Below are positions 8,343 through 18,421 of a stretch of 64,000 nt of DNA, one piece after another (the stretch's first letter is position 1; each line of letters starts with the position of its first letter). Origin of the DNA: Chryseobacterium sp. (GTDB taxonomy: Bacteria > Bacteroidota > Bacteroidia > Flavobacteriales > Weeksellaceae); the NCBI RefSeq assembly GCF_019236175.1, contig NZ_JAFAJM010000004.1:186001-250000 (forward strand), written 5' to 3'. The notes under the pieces are model-generated. The model was not told where the DNA came from, made no database searches, and was given only the letters and a program-made list of their open reading frames with translations. The position numbers and the translations under genes are program-made.

Positions 8343-9191
8343 ATGAAGATTGCATTTTTAGGACCTCACGCCAGTTTTACACAGCTTGCCGCGGCACAGC
8401 TTTTCCCGAAAGAAGAGCTTTTACCCCAGGCAAGTATTTTAGACTGCTTCAGTGCAGTGGAAAACGGAGAGGTGGCGAAAGCGGTTGTACCTTTAGAAAA
8501 TTCTATTGAAGGTACCGTTTCCATGACGTTGGATTATTTATATAAGACCCCGTCCATCAAAATAGAGGCGGAAGCAGTAATGCCCATTGCCCACCATCTG
8601 ATGATCCACCCGGAAAACACGATAGAGGATATAGAAAAAATATACTCGCACCCGCAGGCACTGGCGCAAAGTTTCCATTTTTTGGACACCCATTATAAGA
8701 AAATCATTAAACAGGATTTTTCTTCTACAGCGGCAGCCGCAAAATTTGTTTCGGAAAATAAAGACCTTACCATTGCAGCCGTAGCCAATCAGTTTGCAGC
8801 GAACCTGTACGGATTAAAAATCATCAACCGTAATATTCAGGATTTTGAGCAAAACCATACCCGGTTTATTATTATATCGAAACAACAAACGCCATACAAT
8901 AATGATCATCTTGAGCTTCTGGGTGAAAAATCCGGTATGCTGATCACTCTTCCGGAAGATCATCCGGGTGGTTTACATCAGGTTTTGTCAGTTTTTGCGT
9001 GGAGAAAGATGAATCTCAGTAAAATTGAATCCAGAACATTAAAGACGGGATTAGGAAATTATTTTTTCTTTATCAACGTAGTAGGCGAATGGCAGGAAAC
9101 CCTGCATGGAAACGCGTTAAAGGAGCTTCAGTCCATTCATGCGGAAGTAGATTTTTTAGGAAATTATAAGGAATTCTTACTAGAAAGCTAG
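8343..9191 (+). CDS. pheA: Prephenate dehydratase with ACT domain
   Basis: Converts prephenate to phenylpyruvate in phenylalanine biosynthesis. The 282 residues from the ATG at 8343 begin MKIAFLGPHASFTQLAA, as monofunctional dehydratases do. The catalytic domain (1-180) contains VPLENSIEGTV and the active-site stretch FSSTAAAAKFVSE. A C-terminal ACT domain (about 195-275) with ESRTLKTGLGNYFFFINVVG binds phenylalanine and gives feedback control in this family. No fused chorismate mutase is present. A start at 8295 in the same frame is unlikely because family similarity begins at 8343. Confidence 0.95.
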   Translation: MKIAFLGPHASFTQLAAAQLFPKEELLPQASILDCFSAVENGEVAKAVVPLENSIEGTVSMTLDYLYKTPSIKIEAEAVMPIAHHLMIHPENTIEDIEKIYSHPQALAQSFHFLDTHYKKIIKQDFSSTAAAAKFVSENKDLTIAAVANQFAANLYGLKIINRNIQDFEQNHTRFIIISKQQTPYNNDHLELLGEKSGMLITLPEDHPGGLHQVLSVFAWRKMNLSKIESRTLKTGLGNYFFFINVVGEWQETLHGNALKELQSIHAEVDFLGNYKEFLLES

Positions 9192-9220
9192 AATTTGACA
9201 TCATAATATTAAAATAATTT

Positions 9221-9249
9221 AACACTGCCATTACGGCAGTGTTTTTTTT
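9221..9249 (+). terminator. Intrinsic terminator after pheA
   Basis: A perfect 8-bp stem ACACTGCC (9222-9229) with GGCAGTGT (9235-9242), followed by eight T residues. Confidence 0.9.
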
Positions 9250-9555
9250 ATTTAAAATCTATAAAAACCCAATGTTTATCGATATTACAGACATATTTTA
9301 ATATGATTAAAAAATTAATATTAAAAATTTACAATTCAAAAATGAGAGATATAATATATTTTTTATTAAATTTGATTCAGAAAAAAAATTTATAAATCCC
9401 AAACCGTAACCAAATTATGAAACACATCAAAATGAAATATAAACATATGTTTAATAATTCAACAAATAATTATTAGTAAATATATGTAATTCACAAACAC
9501 AGAGCATTCTCCTTGCTTGATATCAAACTTAGAAACTAATTAAAAAAATTCGATC
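9250..9555. other. AT-rich gene-free stretch before a secreted-protein gene
   Basis: About 300 bp with no open frame. A -7-like TAAATTTG is at 9367-9374 without a clear -33 partner. If it is used, the following gene would have a leader of roughly 175 bases. No other structure was recognised. Confidence 0.4.
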
Positions 9556-10263
9556 ATGAAAACTAAAATCTACAGCTTATTATTAGCTTGTGCCAGCTTA
9601 TCCCTCTTTTCACAAGTTGGTATTAACACCGCCACGCCGGCAGCAACCCTTGACGTAAACGGAACATTAATCGTTAGAGATACACCACCTGCTACTGCAT
9701 TACCGGGATATATGATCCTGGCCCGTAATAGCGGAAGCGACCAGGTATTCACCATGGACCCGGCATTAATAACTGCCGCCGCCAATACCAATACAACATT
9801 GTATGCTGCTAAAAAAACAGCAGGAATCAGCTTACTAAGTCTTGGGCTTTTTCCTACAGGATTCAGAGCTGTTAACTTCCTGGTAGCAGAAAGAACAATA
9901 GGATCTGCAGCTTTATTCAGTGATACAGATAATACCTATACCATTCCCAACACAGGTGTTTACGCTGTAGGATTTTCTTTCCGTTACGGAACAGGTTTAC
10001 AGGCATCCATATTGGCTAATAGCCCGGGAGTCGGTATTGTAAGAACAAGAGGCGGAGTAGCCACAACTGTTGACAGCCGTGCATTCAGTGGGGCGAACTT
10101 AATTCTATTAAGTTTAACAATCTCAGAAAGCACACTCAGCTCAATCTATTCATTTCAGGCCGGTGATAAGATATCATTCGGACTTGTGGGATCTTCAGCG
10201 CTGGACGTAGGATTATTAGGATCCAGTGTAGCTTCATTCTATATCTACCAGATATCCAATTAG
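9556..10263 (+). CDS. Secreted protein with predicted C1q/TNF-like beta jelly-roll
   Basis: Exported protein of 235 residues of unknown function. A signal peptide (about 1-19, ending LSLFSQ) is followed by QVGINTATPAATLDVNGTLIVRD, a start shared by many secreted Flavobacteriia proteins, often ones with fibre-like or repeat domains. The C-terminal 140 residues (from KTAGISLLSLG) look like a C1q-type beta sandwich, with IPNTGVYAVGFSFRYGTG and a final ASFYIYQISN strand. There is no type IX secretion sorting domain at the C-terminus, so it is probably periplasmic or released some other way. Fold assignment is by eye and tentative. Confidence 0.75.
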   Translation: MKTKIYSLLLACASLSLFSQVGINTATPAATLDVNGTLIVRDTPPATALPGYMILARNSGSDQVFTMDPALITAAANTNTTLYAAKKTAGISLLSLGLFPTGFRAVNFLVAERTIGSAALFSDTDNTYTIPNTGVYAVGFSFRYGTGLQASILANSPGVGIVRTRGGVATTVDSRAFSGANLILLSLTISESTLSSIYSFQAGDKISFGLVGSSALDVGLLGSSVASFYIYQISN

Positions 10264-10374
10264 GAAAAACATATTGTTAGTTATTTATACAGTTGATCCA
10301 TCACATCCTTGTGGTGGATTAATTTTTTCAGGTAGTTTCAATCATTGTTTATATATTTGATAAAAAACTATATA

Positions 10375-12609
10375 ATGGATGAATATGTCTTTGTCATATT
10401 AATAATTATCATCGCCCTCATTTTTAATAATCTGAACACAAAAATCAGAAAACTTGAGAAAGAAATCTCCGACCTTAACACGAAAATAGGCAAGACGTCT
10501 CAAAACACGGCCCCTGGTAAAGAAGAAATTCCGACAGAGAAGACAATAGTGTTATCTCCTTCAACAGCCGACAAACCTCATCCTGATAAGAATACCACTT
10601 CCGATATCAAGGAAGACCTTCCCGTTTATCCGCAAAAAGACTGGTCCGGACCTCTTTTTGATTTTTTAAAACAAAATGCCCTTACTATTATTGGTATATT
10701 CACTCTGGTTCTCGGTGTAGGCTATTTTGTAAAATATGCCATCGATAAAAACTGGATAGGAGAAGCAGCAAGAGCCGCCATTGGTCTTTGTATCGGCGCC
10801 GTCATTATCTTTATCGGCCACTTTTTAAGGAAAAACTACGCTACATTCGCTTCTATTATAACGGGAGGAGGTATTGCCGTCCTGTATTTTACCGCGACAA
10901 TAGCCTTTAGAGAATATCATCTTTTTACGCAAAACACTGCGTTTGTTATTACAACCCTCATTACCGCCGTTTCTATCATCCTCTCCTATTATTACAAAAG
11001 TGAGATATTGATTATTTTTTCATTACTGGGAGGATTCGCTGCTCCTTTAATGATCAGTACGGGACCAAGCAATTATCTTTTCCTTTTCATTTATTTATCA
11101 CTGTTAAATACAGGGATGCTTGTGGTAACTTTTCTTCAACACTGGAAAAGTGTCGGCTGGACTGCTTTTGTTTTTACAGCTTTATATTTATGTTCCTGGA
11201 CTTCCGAGAAACCTGAGCTTTTAAGCATTGCATTTTATATGATCAGTTATATCATCTTCTACATTTTTGCATTGCAGGATTATATTAAAAAAAATATACT
11301 TACCACTTCCGGCATTTTAATGCTTGCTTTAATCAACTTTTCCAGCATTATCGGATTGGTTTATATATTCGACACCCTGGAATACGAACCCGTTATTATT
11401 TTCCCGCTTGCTTTTGCGGTGGTTAACGCCTTTCTTTTATTCAGAGAATACAGCAGAAAGAATTTCGGAACCTCCTATTCCGTTTTTGCGGGAATAACCG
11501 TGAGTCTGATCACTATAGCATTTGCGCTTCAGTTCAAAGCCCACCTTATTACAAGTGTATGGGCTATAGAAGCAACCTTACTTCTGTATATATGGAAAAA
11601 AACCGGACACAGAATTTTTAAAAATTCTTTCTATCTTCTTTTTCCATTAGTTGTTTTTGCACAGATCATTACCTGGACAGAATATTGTAATGATAAAAAT
11701 CTGAACATTATTATTAATCCCGTATTCTTAACAAGTCTGGTTACTATTATTTCAACACTTGCTAATTTGTTTTTATTAAAAAACTCCACGGAACAGCAAA
11801 AAACTAATTTTCCGGAAGAACTCATCACTATTGCCAGTTACGGAATTATCTACACGGCATTATTATCCGAACTTATATACCAGATTTCCGGTATGCCATG
11901 GGAAGCCGTACTCAATATTGCATTATTATTCAGCATTTACTATATCTTTATTGTATTACTTTTCAGAAAGAAAATAAATATCCATACAACCGTACAGATC
12001 ATACTAATCTATGCTTTCCTTTCTTTAGTGGTAATCAACGCTTCGTTTTCCACTTTTTCAGTCGTTATTGCAGTCTTATCTAAAAAACTTCAGGCTGGTT
12101 TTTACCTGTTACAATTTCTTCAATGGCTTCCTTATATATATGTATATGCAAAAATAATCCCCTCTTCAGAGTTTAATACAACCAAAATCTCTTACTGGAT
12201 TTCCGCACTCACCCTTATTGTTGCAGTAAGTTGCGGACTCCACCATACCTATGTATTGGTTTGTTCTCAGGACATCCCTCATTCCTATAAAGTAAAAGAA
12301 CATTTCGACATTCTTTATTTACCGATTATATGGACGATCCTAGCTATTATTTTTATTTATACAGGTTTAAAAAAGGACATTCAGGAATACAACAAAATCG
12401 GCTTTGTTCTTATTGGAATTATGGTTCTGAAATTATATGCTTATGATGTCTGGCAAATGGACAATATCTCCAGAGTGATAGCATTCATTATCCTTGGAGT
12501 TATTTTATTATTAAGTTCATTTACATTTCAGCGGCTTAAAAATATGATCAGAAAGATGGTAGACCAGAAAGATGAAAACAAAGAAGAAACCGATACATTA
12601 TCTCAATAA
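10375..12609 (+). CDS. DUF2339 polytopic membrane protein
   Basis: Large inner-membrane protein, 744 residues from the ATG at 10375. It has an N-terminal helix, a coiled-coil (about 22-42), a hydrophilic Pro/Thr/Lys-rich linker to about residue 90, and then some twenty hydrophobic segments. The motif FVKYAIDKNWIGEAARAAIGL and the glycine-rich stretch SIITGGGIAVLYFTATIAF are typical of DUF2339. Function is unknown; such proteins are sometimes near cell-envelope genes. A -7 element TATATTTG at 10352-10359 implies transcription starts after the earlier in-frame ATG (10345), which supports the start chosen. Confidence 0.88.
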   Translation: MDEYVFVILIIIIALIFNNLNTKIRKLEKEISDLNTKIGKTSQNTAPGKEEIPTEKTIVLSPSTADKPHPDKNTTSDIKEDLPVYPQKDWSGPLFDFLKQNALTIIGIFTLVLGVGYFVKYAIDKNWIGEAARAAIGLCIGAVIIFIGHFLRKNYATFASIITGGGIAVLYFTATIAFREYHLFTQNTAFVITTLITAVSIILSYYYKSEILIIFSLLGGFAAPLMISTGPSNYLFLFIYLSLLNTGMLVVTFLQHWKSVGWTAFVFTALYLCSWTSEKPELLSIAFYMISYIIFYIFALQDYIKKNILTTSGILMLALINFSSIIGLVYIFDTLEYEPVIIFPLAFAVVNAFLLFREYSRKNFGTSYSVFAGITVSLITIAFALQFKAHLITSVWAIEATLLLYIWKKTGHRIFKNSFYLLFPLVVFAQIITWTEYCNDKNLNIIINPVFLTSLVTIISTLANLFLLKNSTEQQKTNFPEELITIASYGIIYTALLSELIYQISGMPWEAVLNIALLFSIYYIFIVLLFRKKINIHTTVQIILIYAFLSLVVINASFSTFSVVIAVLSKKLQAGFYLLQFLQWLPYIYVYAKIIPSSEFNTTKISYWISALTLIVAVSCGLHHTYVLVCSQDIPHSYKVKEHFDILYLPIIWTILAIIFIYTGLKKDIQEYNKIGFVLIGIMVLKLYAYDVWQMDNISRVIAFIILGVILLLSSFTFQRLKNMIRKMVDQKDENKEETDTLSQ

Positions 12610-12713
12610 ATATTTTTATTTATAAATAAAATGTAAAACATTTTGAAATCCTATTCACATTTTACAAAAAATAACTATATTTATCACGTTTTTAACAGTT
12701 ACATATTCTGATT

Positions 12714-13145
12714 ATGAAAAAAATTCTATACTCTTTTTTACTCCTATCATCAGTGACTTTATTGGCTCAGAAAAATACTTCTGTAAAATTTGTTATTGCT
12801 AATGATATTGTCGGAACAGCAGACATGTTTAGTGCTAGAAAAAACTTTATACAAAGTTCTAAAGTCTACACTGCAGCAAATCTTCCCCAGAATTTGAAAA
12901 AATACAGTGCAATCTCTGCAAACGGAATTACTGAATATAAGATAAAACCGGCTTATAGCGGATTAGACAGAATTTCATTAGCCAGTCTGAACGAGCAGAA
13001 TAACCTTCCAAAAGACACTCCTGTATTTATAGAAGGATATGAATTTACGGACACCAATACGTTGGTATATGGAGATATTCTGGCAGCTTCAGAAGTAAAA
13101 GATCAAAACGGCAGGAAAACATTATTTATTTCTACAGCGAGATAA
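12714..13145 (+). CDS. Secreted hypothetical protein
   Basis: 143 residues with a clear signal peptide (about 1-18, MKKILYSFLLLSSVTLLAQ). The mature part is mostly predicted beta and loop, Lys-rich, with no Cys and no recognised domain. It has its own short intergenic region on the left and ends at a bidirectional terminator shared with rarA. I do not recognise a family. Confidence 0.75.
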   Translation: MKKILYSFLLLSSVTLLAQKNTSVKFVIANDIVGTADMFSARKNFIQSSKVYTAANLPQNLKKYSAISANGITEYKIKPAYSGLDRISLASLNEQNNLPKDTPVFIEGYEFTDTNTLVYGDILAASEVKDQNGRKTLFISTAR

Positions 13146-13163
13146 TTTCAACACAATCATCAT

Positions 13164-13194
13164 AAAAAAGGATACTGCACAGTATCCTTTTCTA
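13164..13194. terminator. Bidirectional terminator between convergent genes
   Basis: AAAGGATACTG (13167-13177) pairs with CAGTATCCTTT (13180-13190), with A-rich and T-rich flanks on both sides. It serves the secreted protein gene on the plus strand and rarA on the minus strand. Confidence 0.8.
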
Positions 13195-13196
13195 TT

Positions 13197-14474
13197 TTAA
13201 TATTTATTGTTCCATTTCTTTTTAAGTTCTTCGTAAATCTTCTTTTCTGTAGAATTGTTCCCCGGTTCGTAAAGCTTCACATCCTTGATTTCGATGGGAA
13301 GAAAATCCTGTTTAACAAAATTACCTTCATAAGAATGAGCATATTTATATTCCTTACCATAATCCAGATCCTTCATCAGTTTAGTTGGTGCATTTCTCAG
13401 GTGAAGAGGTACAGGAAGATTTCCGGTTTGTTTTACCAGTGCTAATGCTTCATTAATAGCCATGTAGGCAGAATTACTTTTAGGGGAAACAGCAAGATAC
13501 ACCGCTGTTTCACTTAGAATAATCCTCGCTTCTGGATTTCCGATGACATTTACGGCCTGAAAGCAATTATTGGCAATAACCAGTGCATTGGGATTAGCCA
13601 GCCCAATGTCTTCAGCAGCCAGAATAAGCATTCTCCTTGCAATGAATTTAATATCTTCACCTCCTGCAATCATTCTGGCCAGCCAGTAAACTGCACCATT
13701 AGGATCACCCCCTCTCATAGACTTGATAAATGCCGAAATAATATCATAATGCTGTTCTCCATTTTTATCATAAAGTGCCATAGTTTCCTGAAGAATCTCC
13801 ATTACATTGGCATTTGTGATTTCTTTCATCCCTGAATTTTTATATTGGTTTAAAACCAACTCCACAGAATTAATCAGTTTTCTGGCGTCTCCTCCGGAAT
13901 ATTGAATGAAAGCTTCCTTTTCCAGAATTTTAAAATCAGTCTTTTCATCCTGATTATATCTCCCGGAAGCAATATCAATAAGTTCTTCCAGTTTTTCGTA
14001 GCTCAACGCTTTAAGAATATAAACCTGACTTCTCGAAAGCAGGGCCGAAACCACTTCAAAACTTGGATTTTCAGTAGTTGCCCCTATCAGCACAATCCAC
14101 CCTTTTTCTACTGCATGCAGAAGCGAGTCCTGCTGGGATTTATTGAAACGGTGAATTTCATCAATAAATAGTATGGGCGATTTTCCTGAAAACAGATTTT
14201 GTTTTTTAGCGTCATCAATTACGTCACGCACATCCTTTACCCCTGAAGAGACCGCTGAAAGTTTATAAAACTTCCTTCCGGACTGTTCAGAGATAATCTC
14301 TGCCAAGGTGGTCTTTCCTGTACCTGGTGGCCCCCATAAAATCAGGGAATTCAGGGTATTATTCTCGATCATTTTTCTGATCGTCCCTTTTTCACCGGTA
14401 AGATGTTCCTGCCCTAATACTTCACCCAGGGTTTTAGGTCTTAATTTTTCGGCTAATGGAATATTTTGATTCAA
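13197..14474 (-). CDS. rarA: Replication-associated recombination protein A (RarA/MgsA)
   Basis: AAA+ ATPase of the clamp-loader-like family that acts at stalled replication forks, 425 residues. It starts with [20 protein letters not shown], then Walker [11 protein letters not shown] (about 49-58), Walker [16 protein letters not shown] (about 102-116), sensor region [11 protein letters not shown], and the C-terminal tetramerisation domain with [17 protein letters not shown] and [10 protein letters not shown]. All motifs are intact and the length is normal for the family. Confidence 0.96.
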   Translation of the reverse strand: MNQNIPLAEKLRPKTLGEVLGQEHLTGEKGTIRKMIENNTLNSLILWGPPGTGKTTLAEIISEQSGRKFYKLSAVSSGVKDVRDVIDDAKKQNLFSGKSPILFIDEIHRFNKSQQDSLLHAVEKGWIVLIGATTENPSFEVVSALLSRSQVYILKALSYEKLEELIDIASGRYNQDEKTDFKILEKEAFIQYSGGDARKLINSVELVLNQYKNSGMKEITNANVMEILQETMALYDKNGEQHYDIISAFIKSMRGGDPNGAVYWLARMIAGGEDIKFIARRMLILAAEDIGLANPNALVIANNCFQAVNVIGNPEARIILSETAVYLAVSPKSNSAYMAINEALALVKQTGNLPVPLHLRNAPTKLMKDLDYGKEYKYAHSYEGNFVKQDFLPIEIKDVKLYEPGNNSTEKKIYEELKKKWNNKY

Positions 14475-14575
14475 GGTAATTTTATTTTTAAGGTCAGTGC
14501 TTCGGATTTCAGATCCCCGAAACTTATAACAAAATTAAACTAATTTTAATTTTTTTACCCTATTTTTGCATTGTT

Positions 14576-14827
14576 TTGAAGCTTACACTCAATAAAATCA
14601 TTACATTTCCGCTGGTAATTTTGATAAAATTTTACCAATGGTTCATCTCGCCATTACTTCCCAAAAATTGCCGTTATCAGCCTACCTGCTCTCATTATAT
14701 GCTGGAAGCCCTGCAGACACACGGTATTTTTAAGGGATTCTGGATGGGATTCAAACGAATTTTAAGATGTCATCCCTGGGGAGGAAGCGGCTATGATCCT
14801 GTTCCCCCTAAGCATAAAAATGAATAA
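14576..14827 (+). CDS. yidD: Membrane protein insertion efficiency factor YidD, TTG start
   Basis: Small membrane-associated protein of 83 residues that assists YidC-dependent membrane protein insertion. The family signature is complete: [20 protein letters not shown], then [24 protein letters not shown] and the terminal YDPVPP. No ATG is available before the conserved region, so the start must be the TTG at 14576, 8 bp after a -7-like TATTTTTG (14561-14568). Its end overlaps the start of lgt by 8 bases. In many bacteria yidD sits with rpmH, rnpA and yidC; here it is with lgt instead. Confidence 0.93.
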   Translation: MKLTLNKIITFPLVILIKFYQWFISPLLPKNCRYQPTCSHYMLEALQTHGIFKGFWMGFKRILRCHPWGGSGYDPVPPKHKNE

Positions 14828-16109
14828 ACAAACTATTAAATCAATAGAAATGAGTACTACTTTTTTCAGAATTTATCTCATCATGTTTGCCTTCGTTGCA
14901 CAATCTCTTTTTGCACAGGAATATCCCGGAGGTTTATCTGACGGAACTTTAGAAATAAACGGAAGCGGCATTCCCGTGAAGATCTACTCCACTACAGAGC
15001 TGGGTGATCTTGAAGCTTTTCCGGACAGAGGAATCAAAGACAATGTTCTGATTATCCTTAATGATTCTAATTTTGAATCTCCATATAGTGCAGCAACTTT
15101 AACAAGATTCAAAGATTCAAAGTATCAGTTTTTCGATAAAAATTTCAAACTGATTGATGCTTCTGTTACTCAAAAAAACATAACCGGTTTTAAATATGCT
15201 GTAAAATCTGACAAACCTATTACAGCTTCTGATAAGGTAGAACTAGAAACTTCTTTTAAAATATGGGATCCTTCAAAAGGGATTAAATTAGGTCCTGTTA
15301 CCCTGCATTTTTATAGCCTAATGTTTGTATTTGCATTTGGATTCGGATATATTTTAATGACCAGAATCTTCAAAATCGACCATGTAAATCAAAAATACCT
15401 GGATCCTCTTTTTACCTGGACATTAATAGGAACCATTCTCGGAGCAAGATTAGGACATGTTATTTTCTACCAGCCAGAACTGTTTAAGGAAGACTTCTGG
15501 AGTGTATTTTTGCCGATTAGTACAAAAAACGGAATAAAATTCACAGGATTTTCAGGACTTGCAAGCCACGGAGCTACCATTGCTCTGATCTTTACCACTC
15601 TATATTATTCATTTAAAATCATTAAGAAAAATCCTTTCTGGGTATATGACAGATTAGGAATTGTTATTGCTCTTGGTGGTGCTTTTGTAAGAATGGGAAA
15701 TTTCTTCAATTCTGAAATTGTCGGAAAACCGGCAGATCCAAATTCTCCGTTTGCACTGCTTTTCCCACAGCAAAGCAGCGAATACGGACTTACTGTTCCC
15801 CGTTTTCCAAGCCAGATGTTTGAGGCAATAGGCTATGTTGCTCTTTTCATTTTATTATGGATTTTATATAGAAAAACAAATAAAAAATATCAGCAGGGAT
15901 GGCTGTTCGGATTATTTTTCATTATTCTTTGGGCCATCAGATTCTTTGTTGAATTCCTGAAAGAACCTCAGGGAGACGAATTTATCCAGATTGGAGGCTT
16001 AAATACCGGACAGGTGCTTTCGATTCCATTTATGATAGCCGGAGTGGTCATCATGTTTGTTTCCAAAAAGTTTAAAATCACCGAGGCAGAAAACGAAAAA
16101 CCGGAATAA
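14820..16109 (+). CDS. lgt: Prolipoprotein diacylglyceryl transferase with extra N-terminal periplasmic domain
   Basis: Transfers diacylglycerol to the Cys of lipoprotein precursors at the inner membrane. The transferase core begins near residue 150 ([15 protein letters not shown]) and keeps key motifs: [21 protein letters not shown] (catalytic His region), [14 protein letters not shown] (the Lgt signature with Arg and Asn), FPSQMFEA and FVEFLKEPQ. Unlike the about 290-residue enteric enzyme, this one has about 430 residues. The N-terminus is a signal-like helix ([20 protein letters not shown]) followed by about 120 residues of predicted beta structure facing the periplasm. The start could be 14820 (overlapping yidD) or 14850. 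Confidence 0.93.
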   Translation: MNKQTIKSIEMSTTFFRIYLIMFAFVAQSLFAQEYPGGLSDGTLEINGSGIPVKIYSTTELGDLEAFPDRGIKDNVLIILNDSNFESPYSAATLTRFKDSKYQFFDKNFKLIDASVTQKNITGFKYAVKSDKPITASDKVELETSFKIWDPSKGIKLGPVTLHFYSLMFVFAFGFGYILMTRIFKIDHVNQKYLDPLFTWTLIGTILGARLGHVIFYQPELFKEDFWSVFLPISTKNGIKFTGFSGLASHGATIALIFTTLYYSFKIIKKNPFWVYDRLGIVIALGGAFVRMGNFFNSEIVGKPADPNSPFALLFPQQSSEYGLTVPRFPSQMFEAIGYVALFILLWILYRKTNKKYQQGWLFGLFFIILWAIRFFVEFLKEPQGDEFIQIGGLNTGQVLSIPFMIAGVVIMFVSKKFKITEAENEKPE

Positions 16110-16161
16110 TAATTTTGAAATAAAAAAATGAAGACAGCATATAGACTGCTTGCTTCATCAT

Positions 16162-16203
16162 AAAAAAGGCAAATTTGTATGATTACAGATTTGCCTTTTT
16201 TTA
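16162..16203. terminator. Bidirectional terminator between lgt and nnr
   Basis: AAAAGGCAAATTTGTA pairs with TACAGATTTGCCTTTT (one G-U pair), loop TGAT, flanked by A and T runs. The genes on both sides converge on it. Confidence 0.85.
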
Positions 16204-16206
16204 TAT

Positions 16207-17724
16207 TTATAAATATTTTACAGTCCTTTTGTTCACATCTTCAAAAACCTGCCCGAATTCATCAATGACATCTGTGGGCAGCATGGATTCTTTTGAATGC
16301 TTTTTTATGGAAAAATCAGCAGCCTTTCCGTGCAGCCATACTCCAAAAATACATGCGTGCTCTTGAGAGTATCCCTGTGCAAGAAGTGAGGTCAAAACAC
16401 CGGTAAGAATATCTCCGCTTCCACCTTTTGCCAATCCGGCATTTCCAGTGATATTGTAATACACTTTTCCTTCCGGACTCACAATCTGAGTGTGGTGATC
16501 TTTCAAAACGATATAAATATTTAATTCCTTCGCTTTCTTTCTTGCCAGCTCCAATCTTTCAAAAGAATTTTTTGTACTTCCAAACAATCGCTCAAACTCT
16601 TTCGGATGTGGGGTGATAATAGATCGTTTCGGAATCAATTCAATATTACTCTGTTTCTGTGAGATAATATTTAAAGCATCTGCATCCAAAACCAGTGGTT
16701 GCGAATAATTTTTCAAAAAGTCAATCAGGCTTTTTCCCGTTTCGGCATGAGTTCCCAATCCGGGACCAATCCCGCAAACCATATCAGCATCAAATTTAAA
16801 TTCTTCAATCAGTGCCTCTCCTCCTTTAATAAACATCGCTTCAGGGCATGAAGTCTGCAGGATTTCATAACCACAATCAGGTGCTAAAGTAAACGTTAAA
16901 CCGGCTCCTGCCCTTAAAGCAGATTTTGTAGCAAGCACAACAGCCCCTATCTTCCCGTAACTACCTCCTGCAATAGCAACTTTACCATAGTTCCCTTTAT
17001 GGGAAAACTCATCTCTCGCCCTAAAAACAGAATCAATCAAAGGATCATCGATTACAATATATTCAGTCTCTGTAATTTCAGAATATTTTTTATCTAAACC
17101 AATATCCAGAATTATCGTCTTTCCGGTATATTTTCCTGTTTCAGGATGAAGAAAGCTTCTTTTCCAGCATTGAAAGCTAAGGGTATAATCTGCTTTCATA
17201 ACAACAGCTCCTGCTTCGGATACAGAATCCGAAAGCATTCCCGAAGGAACATCTATCGAAATTCTGGTATTACTTTTCAGATTCAGCTGTTCAACAAGCT
17301 CTTTATAATTCCCTTCCAACGGCCTTGATAATCCTGTTCCGAAAAGTGCATCCACAATAATGGTTTTCTCATCAAAATGATATTCATCAACATCATTAAA
17401 TTTTCTGACAGAAATTCCGGAAAAATCCCGGAGTCTTTTAAGATTGACTGAAGCATCCGCTGAAAATTTACTTTTAGGATCCCGTACAAATATTTCAACA
17501 TCAAATCCTTTCTGATAAAGAATCCTTGAAACAGCCAATCCGTCTCCGCCATTATTTCCCGCACCACAGAATACAGCAATTTTTTTGTGGCTTTTACAGT
17601 GTTCTGAAATCCAGTTGGCTACCGCCATAGATGCTCTTTCCATAAGCTGAATGGAAGAAATGGGTTCATGTGAAATAGTAAACTGATCCCAGTTCCGTAT
17701 TTGTTCTGCTGTAAAAATTTTCAT
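16207..17724 (-). CDS. nnr: Bifunctional NAD(P)H-hydrate epimerase / ADP-dependent dehydratase
   Basis: Repairs damaged NADHX and NADPHX. The N-terminal epimerase half (1-215, YjeF_N/NnrE) has AVFCGAGNNGGDGLAVSR (about 49-66) and DALFGTGLSRPL. The C-terminal dehydratase half (about 225-500, NnrD, ribokinase-like) has GKVAIAGGSYGKIGAVVLA, VCGIGPGLG, PLVLDADALN, and the catalytic loop GNAGLAKGGSGDILTGVL. 505 residues is typical for the fused form. No obvious partner genes; it is convergent with lgt. Confidence 0.95.
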   Translation of the reverse strand: MKIFTAEQIRNWDQFTISHEPISSIQLMERASMAVANWISEHCKSHKKIAVFCGAGNNGGDGLAVSRILYQKGFDVEIFVRDPKSKFSADASVNLKRLRDFSGISVRKFNDVDEYHFDEKTIIVDALFGTGLSRPLEGNYKELVEQLNLKSNTRISIDVPSGMLSDSVSEAGAVVMKADYTLSFQCWKRSFLHPETGKYTGKTIILDIGLDKKYSEITETEYIVIDDPLIDSVFRARDEFSHKGNYGKVAIAGGSYGKIGAVVLATKSALRAGAGLTFTLAPDCGYEILQTSCPEAMFIKGGEALIEEFKFDADMVCGIGPGLGTHAETGKSLIDFLKNYSQPLVLDADALNIISQKQSNIELIPKRSIITPHPKEFERLFGSTKNSFERLELARKKAKELNIYIVLKDHHTQIVSPEGKVYYNITGNAGLAKGGSGDILTGVLTSLLAQGYSQEHACIFGVWLHGKAADFSIKKHSKESMLPTDVIDEFGQVFEDVNKRTVKYL

Positions 17725-17966
17725 ACGATGCTAAACTTTTAAGCAAATTACAAAAGATTTTTTATTAGTCTGATACAAATTAAGCCAAAACAGAGCATCA
17801 TTATCAGCAGGATAAGGTTGAAAATAAAATTTCTTTTAAACATAAAAAGGAAGACAAGATCAGAGAAAATCTCCATCTTTTTGAAATAAAAAAACCATAA
17901 AGAGTAGTGTTTTTTACATTTTTTAATTATATTTTTGTGTATATACTAATTAAAAAAATATAAATT

Positions 17967-18347
17967 ATGGGATTTGTCAAAGAATTTAAAGAGTTTGCCT
18001 TTAAAGGCAATGTGCTTGATCTGGCTGTCGGTGTAATCATCGGTGCAGCTTTTGGTAAAATTGTTTCGTCTTTAGTAGAAGATGTCATCACTCCTCTGAT
18101 ATTGAATCCGGCATTGAAAGCAGCGGGTGCAGAAAACATTTCAAAACTTACATGGAACGGTGTTGCTTACGGAAACTTTATCTCAGCAGTGATCAGCTTT
18201 CTGTGTATTGCTATGGTACTTTTCTGGATCATTAAAGGGGCTAACAAAATCAGCAAAAAAGAGGCTCCGGCTCCTGCTGGTCCTACAGAAGATCAAAAAT
18301 TATTGACAGAAATCAGAGACCTGTTAAAAAACAAGAACACTTTATAG
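17967..18347 (+). CDS. mscL: Large-conductance mechanosensitive channel MscL
   Basis: Emergency release channel for hypo-osmotic shock, a pentamer in the inner membrane; 126 residues. It opens with MGFVKEFKEFAFKGNVLDLAVGVIIGAAFGKIVSSLV (the N-terminal helix and TM1 with the conserved gate), has a periplasmic loop, then TM2 (FISAVISFLCIAMVLFWII), and a C-terminal helix after a Pro/Ala-rich linker (EAPAPAGP). A -7 element TATTTTTG is at 17930-17937 and a strong terminator follows. Confidence 0.97.
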   Translation: MGFVKEFKEFAFKGNVLDLAVGVIIGAAFGKIVSSLVEDVITPLILNPALKAAGAENISKLTWNGVAYGNFISAVISFLCIAMVLFWIIKGANKISKKEAPAPAGPTEDQKLLTEIRDLLKNKNTL

Positions 18348-18373
18348 TCTGATAACTTACGTTAAAAAAATAG

Positions 18374-18404
18374 AAAAGCACCTCAAAGAGGTGCTTTTTG
18401 TTTT
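18374..18404. terminator. Bidirectional terminator between mscL and serA
   Basis: A perfect 11-bp stem AAAAGCACCTC (18374-18384) with GAGGTGCTTTT (18388-18398), loop AAA, followed by T residues; A-rich on the opposite side. The genes are convergent. Confidence 0.88.
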
Positions 18405-18421
18405 TATATACAATCCTTAAA

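Noticed and set aside
9556..10263. Type IX secretion cargo
   Set aside because: The C-terminus lacks a recognisable sorting domain; the protein is only called secreted.
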